Assembly: GCA_035935115.1 (NCBI GenBank)
Contig: DASYXK010000001.1
Span: forward strand, 62,001 to 126,000
Origin: TA-20 sp035935115
GTDB taxonomy: Archaea > Thermoproteota > Nitrososphaeria > Nitrososphaerales > Nitrosopumilaceae
Direction of reading: 5' to 3'
DNA: 64,000 bases
The notes below the pieces were generated by a model. It was given only the letters and a program-made list of their open reading frames with translations, was not told the DNA's origin and ran no database searches. Both the position numbers and the translations under genes were made by a program. Shown here piece after piece: positions 26,172 through 34,064 of the stretch; position 1 is the stretch's first letter, and the number at the start of each line of letters is the position of its first letter.

Positions 26172-26846
26172 TTGACATTAGATGATGCCATTAAGGCATT
26201 GTCAAGGGATGCATTAAAGTTGATTAAAAATAACTATGTTTTGGGGCTCGGTAGTGGAAGGGCTGCGACTACCATAGTTAGATCAATTGGTCCTTATCTA
26301 AAAAAAAATAAAATTAAGATAAAAGCAATTCCCACATCTTTACAAATCAAGATAGAAGCAGAAAAAGCAGGGATACCAATAATTGAAGCAGATCAAATTG
26401 AACACATAGATCTTGTTTTTGACGGTGCAGATCAAATTGACGAAAATAAAAACATGATAAAGGGAGGAGGCGGTGCACTATTACGTGAAAAAATTCTAAT
26501 AAATATCGCAAACAAAGTCGTCATTATTGCTGATGAATCAAAATTTGTTAAAAAATTAAACCGAAGTGTTCCAGTTGAAGTACATCCCTTTGCAAGAAAT
26601 ATAGCGGCAAAACAAATTAAGAAATATGGTGGGAGACCAAGCATGCGCATTATAGAAAGAGGATATCCTTTTGTGACAGAAAATGGAAACATAATTTTGG
26701 ATTGTGATTTTGGCAACATACTAAAACCAAAAGAATTGGCTACAAAACTCATAGAAATTCCAGGTGTTATAGAAGTTGGACTCTTTACAAAACCAGACAT
26801 AATATACAAAGTAAAAGAAAATGGAAAATTTGATGTTTTAACCTAG
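26172..26846 (+). CDS. rpiA: Ribose-5-phosphate isomerase A
   Basis: A 224-residue isomerase interconverting ribulose-5-phosphate and ribose-5-phosphate. It carries YVLGLGSGRAATTIV (phosphate loop), PTSLQIKIEAEKAGIP, VFDGADQIDENKNMIKGGGGALLREKI with the catalytic Asp, Glu and Lys region, and VEVHPFA. Order and length are normal. TTG start follows the upstream TAG directly. Its last bases overlap the convergent amidohydrolase gene by 9 bases. Confidence 0.95.
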   Translation: MTLDDAIKALSRDALKLIKNNYVLGLGSGRAATTIVRSIGPYLKKNKIKIKAIPTSLQIKIEAEKAGIPIIEADQIEHIDLVFDGADQIDENKNMIKGGGGALLREKILINIANKVVIIADESKFVKKLNRSVPVEVHPFARNIAAKQIKKYGGRPSMRIIERGYPFVTENGNIILDCDFGNILKPKELATKLIEIPGVIEVGLFTKPDIIYKVKENGKFDVLT

Positions 26847-28232
26847 AACAGGTCTTGTAACAAATTTTCCATAGCCTGGTTTACCTATTATTTCAAAATC
26901 TTCTGCTACAATTTCTCCTCTTACTAGTGTTTTAACAGGCCAGCCTTTTAGGTTCCAACCCTCATATACGGTATAATCTGAAAAACCATTAAACAGTTGA
27001 CTTGAAACCTTGTTTTCTTTTTTCAAGTCAATAATAGTAATATCAGCATCCGAACCATTCTGAAGGCTGCCCTTTTTTGGAAACATCCCAAATATTTTTG
27101 CAGTATTGATACTTGTTAGAGAGACAAGTTGTTCTAATGTCATCCTGCCTTTGTTTACACCCTCACTAATCAAGATAGGCAACATTGTTCCCATTCCAGG
27201 AAAGCCGGCAAGTGCATCCCATACAACATTGCCTGCTAGTTTAAGATTCAGCCTATTTGCAACATGATCTGTTCCTATTGAATTAACAGTACCTGACTGG
27301 ATTTCTTTCCATATTGTACCTACATCATTTGATGTTCTAATTGGTGGCATTACTTTTGCCAGGTAGCCTTTTTGCGATTCATATGACAATGTAAGATAAT
27401 GAGGACATGTTTCAACAAAAATTTTTGTACCGTTCTTTTTTTCGTCTTTTATAGCATTCATAGCTCCTTGTGATCCAATATGTACAAAGTATAAAACACC
27501 CCCAACTTTTCTTGCAATTTTAGAAATAGTTCTAATAGATTTTATCTCAGATTCAACTGATCTGCTCTCAGACCATGCTCCAAGCCCATCTTTCTTTTTT
27601 TCTTTTCCTTCCCTTATACCACATGAACACATTTGATAATCCTCAGCATGAACCAAGACAGGACATTGCAAAGATGTGGCAGTTGAAACTATTTTTTCAA
27701 TCATGTCTAAATCCATTTCTACCTTTTCTTCATCTAAGGAATTTGATCCAGGAGCCATATCCATATAGACATAACCTACATCTTCACCCAAGTTCATGTA
27801 AATCTTGAATGAGTTAATTCCTTTTTTTGTACAAAATTCCATTTCTTCGATTTGATCTTTCTGGAGAATTGATGCATGAATAGTATAATCAATATAATGA
27901 GAAGTGGAGCTTTCCAAAAGATGTGAATCGAGAAGCTTTTTGTATGAGTCTCCTAATCTTAACATCCTCATCATTGTAGTAACTCCTCCAATAGCTGCTA
28001 CCCTAGATTCTGTAATTGCAGCTTTTTCTATGGGTGAATAAACACCATAATGTACATGTGGATCTATAACCCCCGGAATAGATACTAAACCTTTAGCGTT
28101 AATTCTTGCATTACATTGTGGAACTTCAGTTGTAAAATCAACAATCTTACCATCATCAATTACGATGTTTTTTTCTACCATTCCGCTTGGCAAAAGTACA
28201 TGTGAATCAGTAATTACCGTATCAAAAGTCAT
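26838..28232 (-). CDS. Hydantoinase/dihydropyrimidinase-like amidohydrolase
   Basis: A 464-residue cyclic amidohydrolase with a TIM barrel. Metal ligands are visible: GVIDPHVHYG (two His), the carbamylated Lys in INSFKIYMN, HAEDYQ, YFVHIGS and the Asp in SIGTDHVAN. The N- and C-terminal beta-sandwich is formed by DGKIVDFTTEVP and SDADITIIDL. The family includes dihydroorotase, allantoinase and D-hydantoinase. Length and the absence of the dihydroorotase-specific asparagine context favour hydantoinase or dihydropyrimidinase, but the substrate is unsettled. Convergent with rpiA; start ATG 28232. Confidence 0.82.
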   Translation of the reverse strand: MTFDTVITDSHVLLPSGMVEKNIVIDDGKIVDFTTEVPQCNARINAKGLVSIPGVIDPHVHYGVYSPIEKAAITESRVAAIGGVTTMMRMLRLGDSYKKLLDSHLLESSTSHYIDYTIHASILQKDQIEEMEFCTKKGINSFKIYMNLGEDVGYVYMDMAPGSNSLDEEKVEMDLDMIEKIVSTATSLQCPVLVHAEDYQMCSCGIREGKEKKKDGLGAWSESRSVESEIKSIRTISKIARKVGGVLYFVHIGSQGAMNAIKDEKKNGTKIFVETCPHYLTLSYESQKGYLAKVMPPIRTSNDVGTIWKEIQSGTVNSIGTDHVANRLNLKLAGNVVWDALAGFPGMGTMLPILISEGVNKGRMTLEQLVSLTSINTAKIFGMFPKKGSLQNGSDADITIIDLKKENKVSSQLFNGFSDYTVYEGWNLKGWPVKTLVRGEIVAEDFEIIGKPGYGKFVTRPVLG

Positions 28233-28310
28233 CAGTGATTTTCTTCAGAATCCTAGTATTATTCTTTGAGAGTAAATGAATAAAAACAGATAACATTCTT
28301 GATAACAAAA

Positions 28311-28383
28311 GGGCCGGTAGTCTAGTGGTAGTGATGCCGCGTTCGCAACGCGGATGTCGGGGGTTCAAATCCCCCTCGGTCCA
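28311..28383 (+). tRNA. tRNA-Ala (CGC)
   Basis: A 73-nt cloverleaf with acceptor GGGCCGG/TCGGTCC, the G3:U70 alanine identity pair and discriminator A. Anticodon stem CCGCG/CGCGG encloses TTCGCAA, anticodon CGC. T loop TTCAAAT. No intron or encoded CCA. Accessory-type surface genes begin 200 bases downstream. Confidence 0.94.
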
Positions 28384-28523
28384 TTTCTACACACGGTTTG
28401 GAACCCCGTCAAAAATGCCTGGATCTCTTGTTTTGGACCAAAGATCATCTTCGGGATAGAATTTCGTTTGCCCAGCTCTGAAGAAGTTTCTGCATGTTTA
28501 CAAGATCCGCAGGAGTCTTTTAA
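28365..28523 (-). other. Possible gene remnant abutting tRNA-Ala
   Basis: A 52-codon open stretch on the minus strand runs from an in-frame TAA at 28524-28526 to a TGA inside the T arm of tRNA-Ala. It has no good start codon. The translation includes DSCGSCKHAETSSELGKR and MIFGPKQEIQAFLTGF, which looks protein-like (CGxCK, helical tail) but is unrecognised. It may be debris of an integrated element at the tRNA or chance. The rest of the gap to 28590 shows nothing else. Confidence 0.2.
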
Positions 28524-28590
28524 TTAACCAAAATTATCTTGATGAAAAAGAAAAAAGAGTAAAAATCACGCCCTAAGACGGATTTCTATC

Positions 28591-29640
28591 TTATGGGTAT
28601 GCGCTTGCAATTGTGGTATACATAGAAGCTTCTGCATTTGCATATGATTGGTCTCTAGCTTGTAATGTGCTCCAATTAGTGGTTGCTCTAGCTTGTGCTG
28701 CAGCTCCTGCTGACTGATCAAATGCCACATTTGCATTTCCAACAGCGGTTGCCCTTGCAGCGTTATTTTGAGCATCTATCTTTGGATTTGTACTGTATGC
28801 ACCGTCTCTAGTTTGGTCTGCACTTCCTACAGCAGTAATTTTTGTTTGCTGTGCAGCACCCATGGCTTGGTCAAAGGTTACAGTTGCATTTCCATCTGCA
28901 TTGATTTTGGTTACTCGTGCAGCACCGATAGCTTGATCGTTTGTTACATGAGCATTCCAGATGGTCTGGTCCCTTGCAGTAATTGTGCTGCTTGCTCCAA
29001 TTGCAGAATCATATGTTTGCTTGGCAGCACCATCGTTAGTATCTCTGGTTACTGCGGCTGCAATTTCTGCATTGGCTCTTGCCAATTCTGCAGATGTAAT
29101 TGCTTTGTCTCTTGTTACATCATTATTCATATCTGCAGTTGCTCTTGCTAAAGTAGCAGCGGTAATTGCCGTGTCTCTTGCTTGCATTGCAGCAATGATT
29201 GCCTGAACATTTCCATGTGCACTTTTTATTGCTGTCCTGTAGGTATCCAGTGCCGCATCTCTTGCAGTCTTGAAAGTCTGCCCGTCACTTTGTTCAGTTT
29301 GCTGGTGATTAAGGCGTGCAGTTTGTATGGATAGCTGGTAAGCTTTTTGTGCAGCTGATACAGCTTCTTGATATGTCTGTCTATCAAGTTTGAAAGCTTG
29401 TTGCAGTGCCTCCCAAGCTTTGTGGTTGTCCTTAGTCTTTGCATGAGTGTTGGTGCCGTTTGTACTTGCACTACCTGAAGCAGTAGTGTTGGCTCCAACT
29501 TGTGCTATTACAGAATCTAATGGATGAGCTGCAAAACCAAGCAGCAATACAACTATTGCAAAGCCTGATACTGCTTTCAAACTCATTTTAGATTTGCTAG
29601 ATGTCGTGTGGCTGTTTTGTGAATTCATGTTTTGCTTCAT
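28591..29640 (-). CDS. Secreted alanine-rich protein with 11-residue repeats
   Basis: A 349-residue exported protein. A Ser/Thr-rich start precedes a hydrophobic segment, residues about 24-39 (GFAIVVLLLGFAAHP), with likely cleavage near AQ at 46-47. The mature chain is almost wholly helical, Ala/Thr/Asp/Gln/Arg-rich and free of Cys. From residue 154 it follows an 11-residue register: ARDTAITAATL, ARATADMNNDV, TRDKAITSAEL, ARANAEIAAAV, TRDTNDGAAKQ, TYDSAIGASST, with looser copies to residue 339. Hendecad repeats of this kind resemble LEA-type or right-handed coiled-coil proteins. No sorting tail. Function unknown; extracellular filament or stress-protective role is speculation. Confidence 0.7.
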   Translation of the reverse strand: MKQNMNSQNSHTTSSKSKMSLKAVSGFAIVVLLLGFAAHPLDSVIAQVGANTTASGSASTNGTNTHAKTKDNHKAWEALQQAFKLDRQTYQEAVSAAQKAYQLSIQTARLNHQQTEQSDGQTFKTARDAALDTYRTAIKSAHGNVQAIIAAMQARDTAITAATLARATADMNNDVTRDKAITSAELARANAEIAAAVTRDTNDGAAKQTYDSAIGASSTITARDQTIWNAHVTNDQAIGAARVTKINADGNATVTFDQAMGAAQQTKITAVGSADQTRDGAYSTNPKIDAQNNAARATAVGNANVAFDQSAGAAAQARATTNWSTLQARDQSYANAEASMYTTIASAYP

Positions 29641-29796
29641 TGATAGGAATTAAAATTTGTAGATATAATGTATTGCGGAACTATGCTTAGTTTCACTCCT
29701 AAGACATGTTTAAATAATGGAAAATTTGCATTTGGTTTTTAATCTTGATTTTAGATATCATGAGTTGCTAACAAACTAACTATTGTTACTCAAATT

Positions 29797-29807
29797 TTAA
29801 ATATATT
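29797..29807 (+). promoter_or_regulatory. TATA-type promoter of the PEF-CTERM protein gene
   Basis: AT-rich TTTAAATATAT at about 29797-29807 lies 25 or so bases before the ATG at 29825. That distance predicts a leaderless or nearly leaderless transcript. It is in the 184-base intergenic region shared with the divergent repeat protein, in which I see nothing else. Confidence 0.4.
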
Positions 29808-29824
29808 AGTGACAAGACACTTTC

Positions 29825-30769
29825 ATGATTCTGACATCAAGAACAGCACTAGTTCTAAGCACTGTCATAGTTCTTAGTCTTGCAAATTACATGACTGCAA
29901 ATGGAAGTAACATTACCAATTTTATGCTTGGCTCTGCTTTTGCACAGGCAGATATCACTAGTGGAGACAACCCATACGATCCTAATACAATTCCGCAAGA
30001 CAACACCACTGATCCTTATGCAACTGCACAAGATAATTCGACTGCTTCTGTAGGTAACCAAGGTGATTTTAATCTAAATGATAACACAACTGCTTATGCA
30101 GGTAGCCAAGGTGATCTTAGCCTAAATGATAACAATGCTTCTGGAGTACAAGGTGATCTTAATCTAAATGATAACAATGCTTCTGTAGGTAACCAAGGTG
30201 AGATTGATAACGAAAACAACAACGAAAAAGCATTGTACCAAGAAACACAGCAAGATGCCAATAATGTAGACAATGCAAAAAAGAACGATATCATAGCAGC
30301 AGAAGTTGATATAAATAATAATAACATAGGAACACAATCAATTGATAACAATGTTTCAGTTAAAACAGAGCATCCTACCAGTGATGCTGTCAGTATAACA
30401 GTTAATGCATCAAGTCAAACCGGTCCCAGAGTGTTGCTCATAAATCTCAACAGTACCACTATTGATGTAGCAAGCATGAAATACATAGATGTACGATATG
30501 ATGGAAATCACATAACACCAGCTGCAAATGTTGATGCGGTATTACATCCTGCCAGTTCTGATCAACCACACTATGCCATACTTGTTACACAAAGTGGCGC
30601 ACAGATACTTATTTCAATTCCTCACTTTTCCACTCATAACATAACAATCAGTAAAATTGACAAGGTAATGACATCAGCAGTACCTGAATTTCCAATTGCC
30701 TTACTAGTCATGCTAATTGCTGTTACTTTGACAGTTGTATTTTATAGAATTAAACCAATTAAAATTTAA
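29825..30769 (+). CDS. PEF(G)-CTERM surface protein with Asn-rich repeats
   Basis: A 314-residue cell-surface protein. A signal peptide occupies about residues 1-40 (TALVLSTVIVLSLANYM, then GSAFAQAD). Residues 75-130 contain four imperfect copies of a unit GNQGDxxLNDNNAS, spanning bases about 30050-30215, extremely rich in Asn and Asp. A beta-rich domain follows (VSITVNASSQTG, VLLINLNSTTIDV). The C-terminus is VPEFP plus a hydrophobic helix and a basic end, the PEF-CTERM/PEFG sorting signal processed by archaeosortase. Many NxT/S sites suggest N-glycosylation. Binding function unknown. Confidence 0.8.
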   Translation: MILTSRTALVLSTVIVLSLANYMTANGSNITNFMLGSAFAQADITSGDNPYDPNTIPQDNTTDPYATAQDNSTASVGNQGDFNLNDNTTAYAGSQGDLSLNDNNASGVQGDLNLNDNNASVGNQGEIDNENNNEKALYQETQQDANNVDNAKKNDIIAAEVDINNNNIGTQSIDNNVSVKTEHPTSDAVSITVNASSQTGPRVLLINLNSTTIDVASMKYIDVRYDGNHITPAANVDAVLHPASSDQPHYAILVTQSGAQILISIPHFSTHNITISKIDKVMTSAVPEFPIALLVMLIAVTLTVVFYRIKPIKI

Positions 30770-30940
30770 TATTTAGTGTGTCACAAATAATTCCAAAATG
30801 ATTCAGACTTTACAGGATTCGGGTTTTGACCCCTCTAAAACAAAAAATCTTTCTCAATTCATCATGTCAAAATTATCATAAAAATAAATTTTTATGGAGA
30901 ATATTTACATGGCTTTGAACATGGAAATCATCTTTTATAT

Positions 30941-30980
30941 ACTTTGTAATACATTTATAGACTTTGTAGTACATCTATAG
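30941..30980. repeat. Tandem 20-bp repeat upstream of the LamG gene
   Basis: Two abutting copies, ACTTTGTAATACATTTATAG at 30941-30960 and ACTTTGTAGTACATCTATAG at 30961-30980, match at 18 of 20 bases and end 6 bases before the TTG start at 30987. Each contains a GTA-TAC-like half palindrome. The position suits a duplicated operator or promoter. Confidence 0.6.
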
Positions 30981-30986
30981 ACCTGA

Positions 30987-32312
30987 TTGCCACAAAATGG
31001 TCTAATCTTACCTAGCATAGTTACCATTCTTATCACAATATTTGCCGTAATAGGGGGTATCTCCATTGCCAACTATGCATACGCAGACGACGGAAGCAAC
31101 AGCGGTGGAACAGATACTTCGTCTAGCTCCGATAACTCTGTCGTATTAGATTCCTCAAATAGTGAATCCCCAACAAGCTCCTCATCCAGTGCAAGCGAAC
31201 CTTCCACTAATACTGACGCAAATACTGGAGCTGCCATCAGTTCTCCTCCGGATTCATCTTCTAGCTCAACGGATTCCACAAATAACAATTTAGCCACAGC
31301 TAATTCTGATAATCCTGATGTCTCTAGTCTAACAACGGGAATCATAAACATCGTACCTACAACAATTGATCCCGGTATCGTATCGCCATCCAACGACATA
31401 ACAGATTCGACTATAACTGATGTTTTTATCACAACCCACTCTACTGTAACAACAAGTCCTCCAGATATCTACAATTCTACCACAAGCAACTCTAATGCAA
31501 AAGACCCTACTGTAACTTATGTTTCTGTCACAACCAAATCACCTAACTTGATCTCAACACAACATTTCATACCAATCCATCAGCCCCCACTTCTTAGAAT
31601 CACAACTCACCATCTCATACTGCAACACGATATCAAACCCCTAACTCATCACACAGTCAAAACTATTCATAACACAAAAGTTTCTCTGCAATTAGATTCT
31701 TCTGTGGGATCAATAAGTAAAGTAGGACATATAGAAGTAAAAAATATAGCAAATCAAATTTCGTTGAAGCTGACAGGACAGGGCTATCTAACTGAACATG
31801 TAAGTTCAGCTAATGATCTTAATAGTTTTTCATTGTCTGCGTGGGTAAAACCAGACTACAGCAAGGGCTCTCCGGAATTTGCAATCATAAGTAAGGAGGG
31901 GGCATTTGTTTTGAGTATAAACAACAATATTTCTCCTGCTAAAATAGCAAAATTTTCTGTATTTAATGGAATAAAATGGATTACTGTGGAATCTACCACA
32001 CAAATTGAAGAGAAATGGACGCATCTGATTGCTACATTTGATGGCAAATCAATAAGCATTTACATCAACGGAAAGCTTGAATCTACTCTTCCAGTAGAGG
32101 GGATTCCATATTATGCAAATAATGGTATGCTAGAGACAAAAAATTTCAAAAGCATCTCCTCTGATTCAAATATTGTGGTAGGCGCAGATCTTGATAAACT
32201 ACGAGGGCAGGCATTTCGACAATTTTCTGGCCTAATCCGTGATCTAAATATAGACAGCTTGCCTTTGGTGCCATTACCTATTGCAGAATTTAATAGTAAA
32301 AATATAATGTAG
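30987..32312 (+). CDS. Secreted LamG-domain protein with Ser/Thr-rich stalk
   Basis: A 441-residue exported protein. Signal peptide: residues about 8-33 (PSIVTILITIFAVIGGIS, cleavage near YAYAD). Residues 35-215 form a low-complexity Ser/Thr/Asp/Asn stalk, probably heavily glycosylated, passing into a His/Thr/Pro segment. Residues about 240-441 make a concanavalin-like LamG domain: FSLSAWVKPDYSKG, EKWTHLIATFDGKSISIYINGKLEST and GLIRDLNIDSLPL are the usual landmarks. No transmembrane anchor or PEF tail is visible, so attachment is unclear. TTG start after a 20-bp tandem repeat. Likely carbohydrate or surface binding (inference). Confidence 0.75.
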   Translation: MPQNGLILPSIVTILITIFAVIGGISIANYAYADDGSNSGGTDTSSSSDNSVVLDSSNSESPTSSSSSASEPSTNTDANTGAAISSPPDSSSSSTDSTNNNLATANSDNPDVSSLTTGIINIVPTTIDPGIVSPSNDITDSTITDVFITTHSTVTTSPPDIYNSTTSNSNAKDPTVTYVSVTTKSPNLISTQHFIPIHQPPLLRITTHHLILQHDIKPLTHHTVKTIHNTKVSLQLDSSVGSISKVGHIEVKNIANQISLKLTGQGYLTEHVSSANDLNSFSLSAWVKPDYSKGSPEFAIISKEGAFVLSINNNISPAKIAKFSVFNGIKWITVESTTQIEEKWTHLIATFDGKSISIYINGKLESTLPVEGIPYYANNGMLETKNFKSISSDSNIVVGADLDKLRGQAFRQFSGLIRDLNIDSLPLVPLPIAEFNSKNIM

Positions 32313-32565
32313 ATACAAACGTAACAGCAGTTAACTATTAATAATTTTTTATAGAAAAGTGTAGAGCTTAGATTCATGTAAAGGAGCCACTCCAAAAATT
32401 GTACCGATAGCGGCATGGATCCCATCGGACCTGTTTTATCTGTTTTATCGAGTCTTACAGGATTCGAATTTTTGGATGCAAACCTGTAAGAGTCTGAACT
32501 AGATTAAAAAATGATACACATGAATTTTAGTAAACTTTAGAACTGATAATGAACTAAACAATCTC
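32313..32565. other. Structured intergenic region with hairpins and short repeats
   Basis: This 253-base gap has no gene I can support. It holds a 5-bp stem CCGAT/ATCGG (about 32404-32428) around a GGATCC palindrome. A perfect 9-bp tandem repeat CTGTTTTAT lies at 32431-32439 and 32440-32448. A 12-bp stem with one mismatch joins 32450-32461 (GAGTCTTACAGG) to 32483-32494 (CCTGTAAGAGTC). The 12-mer TTACAGGATTCG at 32455-32466 recurs at 30810-30821. The features suggest a structured RNA or regulatory leader of the histidine kinase gene. Confidence 0.35.
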
Positions 32566-33723
32566 ATGAGTATTCGGCTATACAACATTCAACTTATGAG
32601 ATATTATGAAGAAGTGTTAGCACAATCTGCACGAAATTATGCTTTTACCGGTGATGAAAAATGGGAACAACGATACAGAATGCTACATCCAGAATCAGAT
32701 AAATTATTAAAAAAGGCTATTGAAACTGCAGACAAAAAAGACAAGGAATTCTTTTTAGCAATGGATAAAGCAAATCTTGATCTTGTGGAGATGGAAACCA
32801 AGGCACTTGAACTTGTTAACAATGATCAAGCAAGCGAAGCCATCAAGCTGTTAGAAAGTGATGAATATGAAAGACGAAGAAAAATCTTGCGAGATGGTCT
32901 TACTGAGAAAGTCAAAGCAATAGAACCTAGTGAACTGGACAAGTCTCGGTCAAATGATATCGTCAGTGACTCTGTAAAAACTATCATAGATCTAGAGAGA
33001 GAATTATATGAAAAACTCAGAGCAGCAGATGTAATAAAAGAAGAGTTCTTGGCTATGATAACTCATGAATTAAAGACACCGCTTGTACCGATAATAAGCT
33101 ATGTTGATATTTTACTTTCACAAAAATTGGGAAAAATAAATGATATTCAAAAGGAAAAGCTTGAGATCATCAGAAATAGTACACGATTTCTCCTAAAGTT
33201 GATATCGGATCTCTTAGATGTTCAAAAAATTGAACTTGGGCAGCTGACAATGGTAAAGAAGCCATACCATCTTTCTCAAATAATAAAAGATGTACTTGTA
33301 AGGATGCGACCTGATCTGGAAAGTCATGACATTATGGTCAATACAGATCTTCAAGATGACATTTCTTGTTTATGTGATAACACCAGAATAGAACAGGTCT
33401 TAATCAACCTAATATCAAATGCTATGGATTTTTGCACAAAAAATAACGGTGAAATTAACATCAAACTACGACTAGAAGACAACGCACATGCAAGAATCAG
33501 TGTTATTGATAATGGGGCTGGAGTGCCAAAAAGTAAACTTGATAAAATTTTTGTAAAATTCTATCGGGTAGACACCTCTTCCACAAGAGAGCATGGTGGA
33601 ACAGGACTTGGTTTGTCTGTTTGTAAAGGCATAATTGAAAGTCATGGTGGTAAAATATGGGCAGAATCAGAAGTCAATAATGGAACTCAAATTCATATCT
33701 TATTACCTATTTTGACTCGTTAA
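32566..33723 (+). CDS. Sensor histidine kinase without membrane segments
   Basis: A 385-residue two-component kinase. Residues 1-120 are a helical sensor module (LMRYYEEVLAQSARNYAFTGDEKWEQRYRML..., seen in pieces) recalling sensor regions of bacterial GGDEF and kinase proteins. The HisKA domain has the phospho-acceptor His167 in AMITHELKTPLVP. The ATPase domain has the N box NLISNAMDF, G1 VIDNGAGVP, an F box (FVKFYRVD) and G2 HGGTGLGLSVCKGIIESHGG. No transmembrane helix is predicted, so it would be cytoplasmic unless the true start is further upstream; an in-frame stop near 32519 limits that. No response regulator is nearby. Confidence 0.88.
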   Translation: MSIRLYNIQLMRYYEEVLAQSARNYAFTGDEKWEQRYRMLHPESDKLLKKAIETADKKDKEFFLAMDKANLDLVEMETKALELVNNDQASEAIKLLESDEYERRRKILRDGLTEKVKAIEPSELDKSRSNDIVSDSVKTIIDLERELYEKLRAADVIKEEFLAMITHELKTPLVPIISYVDILLSQKLGKINDIQKEKLEIIRNSTRFLLKLISDLLDVQKIELGQLTMVKKPYHLSQIIKDVLVRMRPDLESHDIMVNTDLQDDISCLCDNTRIEQVLINLISNAMDFCTKNNGEINIKLRLEDNAHARISVIDNGAGVPKSKLDKIFVKFYRVDTSSTREHGGTGLGLSVCKGIIESHGGKIWAESEVNNGTQIHILLPILTR

Positions 33724-34064
33724 ATTTTAAAATCATGGAAAGTTACGAATATGTGCTATTATTTATTAAAAATAAAAAATTTGGAAAGGAGTTTTGTAGC
33801 TACTCCGATTAGCTTACTGCACATTTTGTGTAAATTTTTTCTGATAAGACGTCATATCCAAACCCTCTGGGGTTAGACAAACCCCTCGGTTCACCTTATC
33901 TGTGAGCCGAAACAGGTTTCCATTCTGACACTGTTTTTCTCCAATTAACAAGTAGTTCCAAACGATTGTCTATGTATACGATGGTGAAATTTAAAAATAA
34001 TTATAAAACATTAGGAAAAAGAATTGTTTTCTTAATCCAATTTGAGGCAACAAGACTGTTTTTC
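33724..34064. other. 341-base gene-free region with three hairpins (candidate ncRNA)
   Basis: No coding region is supported here. Three stems stand out from AT-rich surroundings: GGAGT/ACTCC near 33787-33806; GGGGTT/AACCCC at 33869-33874 and 33880-33885 with a 5-base loop; and CGGTTCAC/GTGAGCCG at 33887-33894 and 33902-33909, 8 pairs with one G-U and a 7-base loop. The last two are separated by a single base and are far more GC-rich than the flanks. A structured RNA or the 3' region of the kinase and PKD-protein transcripts is possible. Confidence 0.35.

Noticed and set aside
28768..29151. Cys/Ser-rich open frame opposite the repeat protein
   Set aside because: It is the antisense shadow of Ala-rich repeat codons; the minus-strand frame has a signal peptide and regular repeats.
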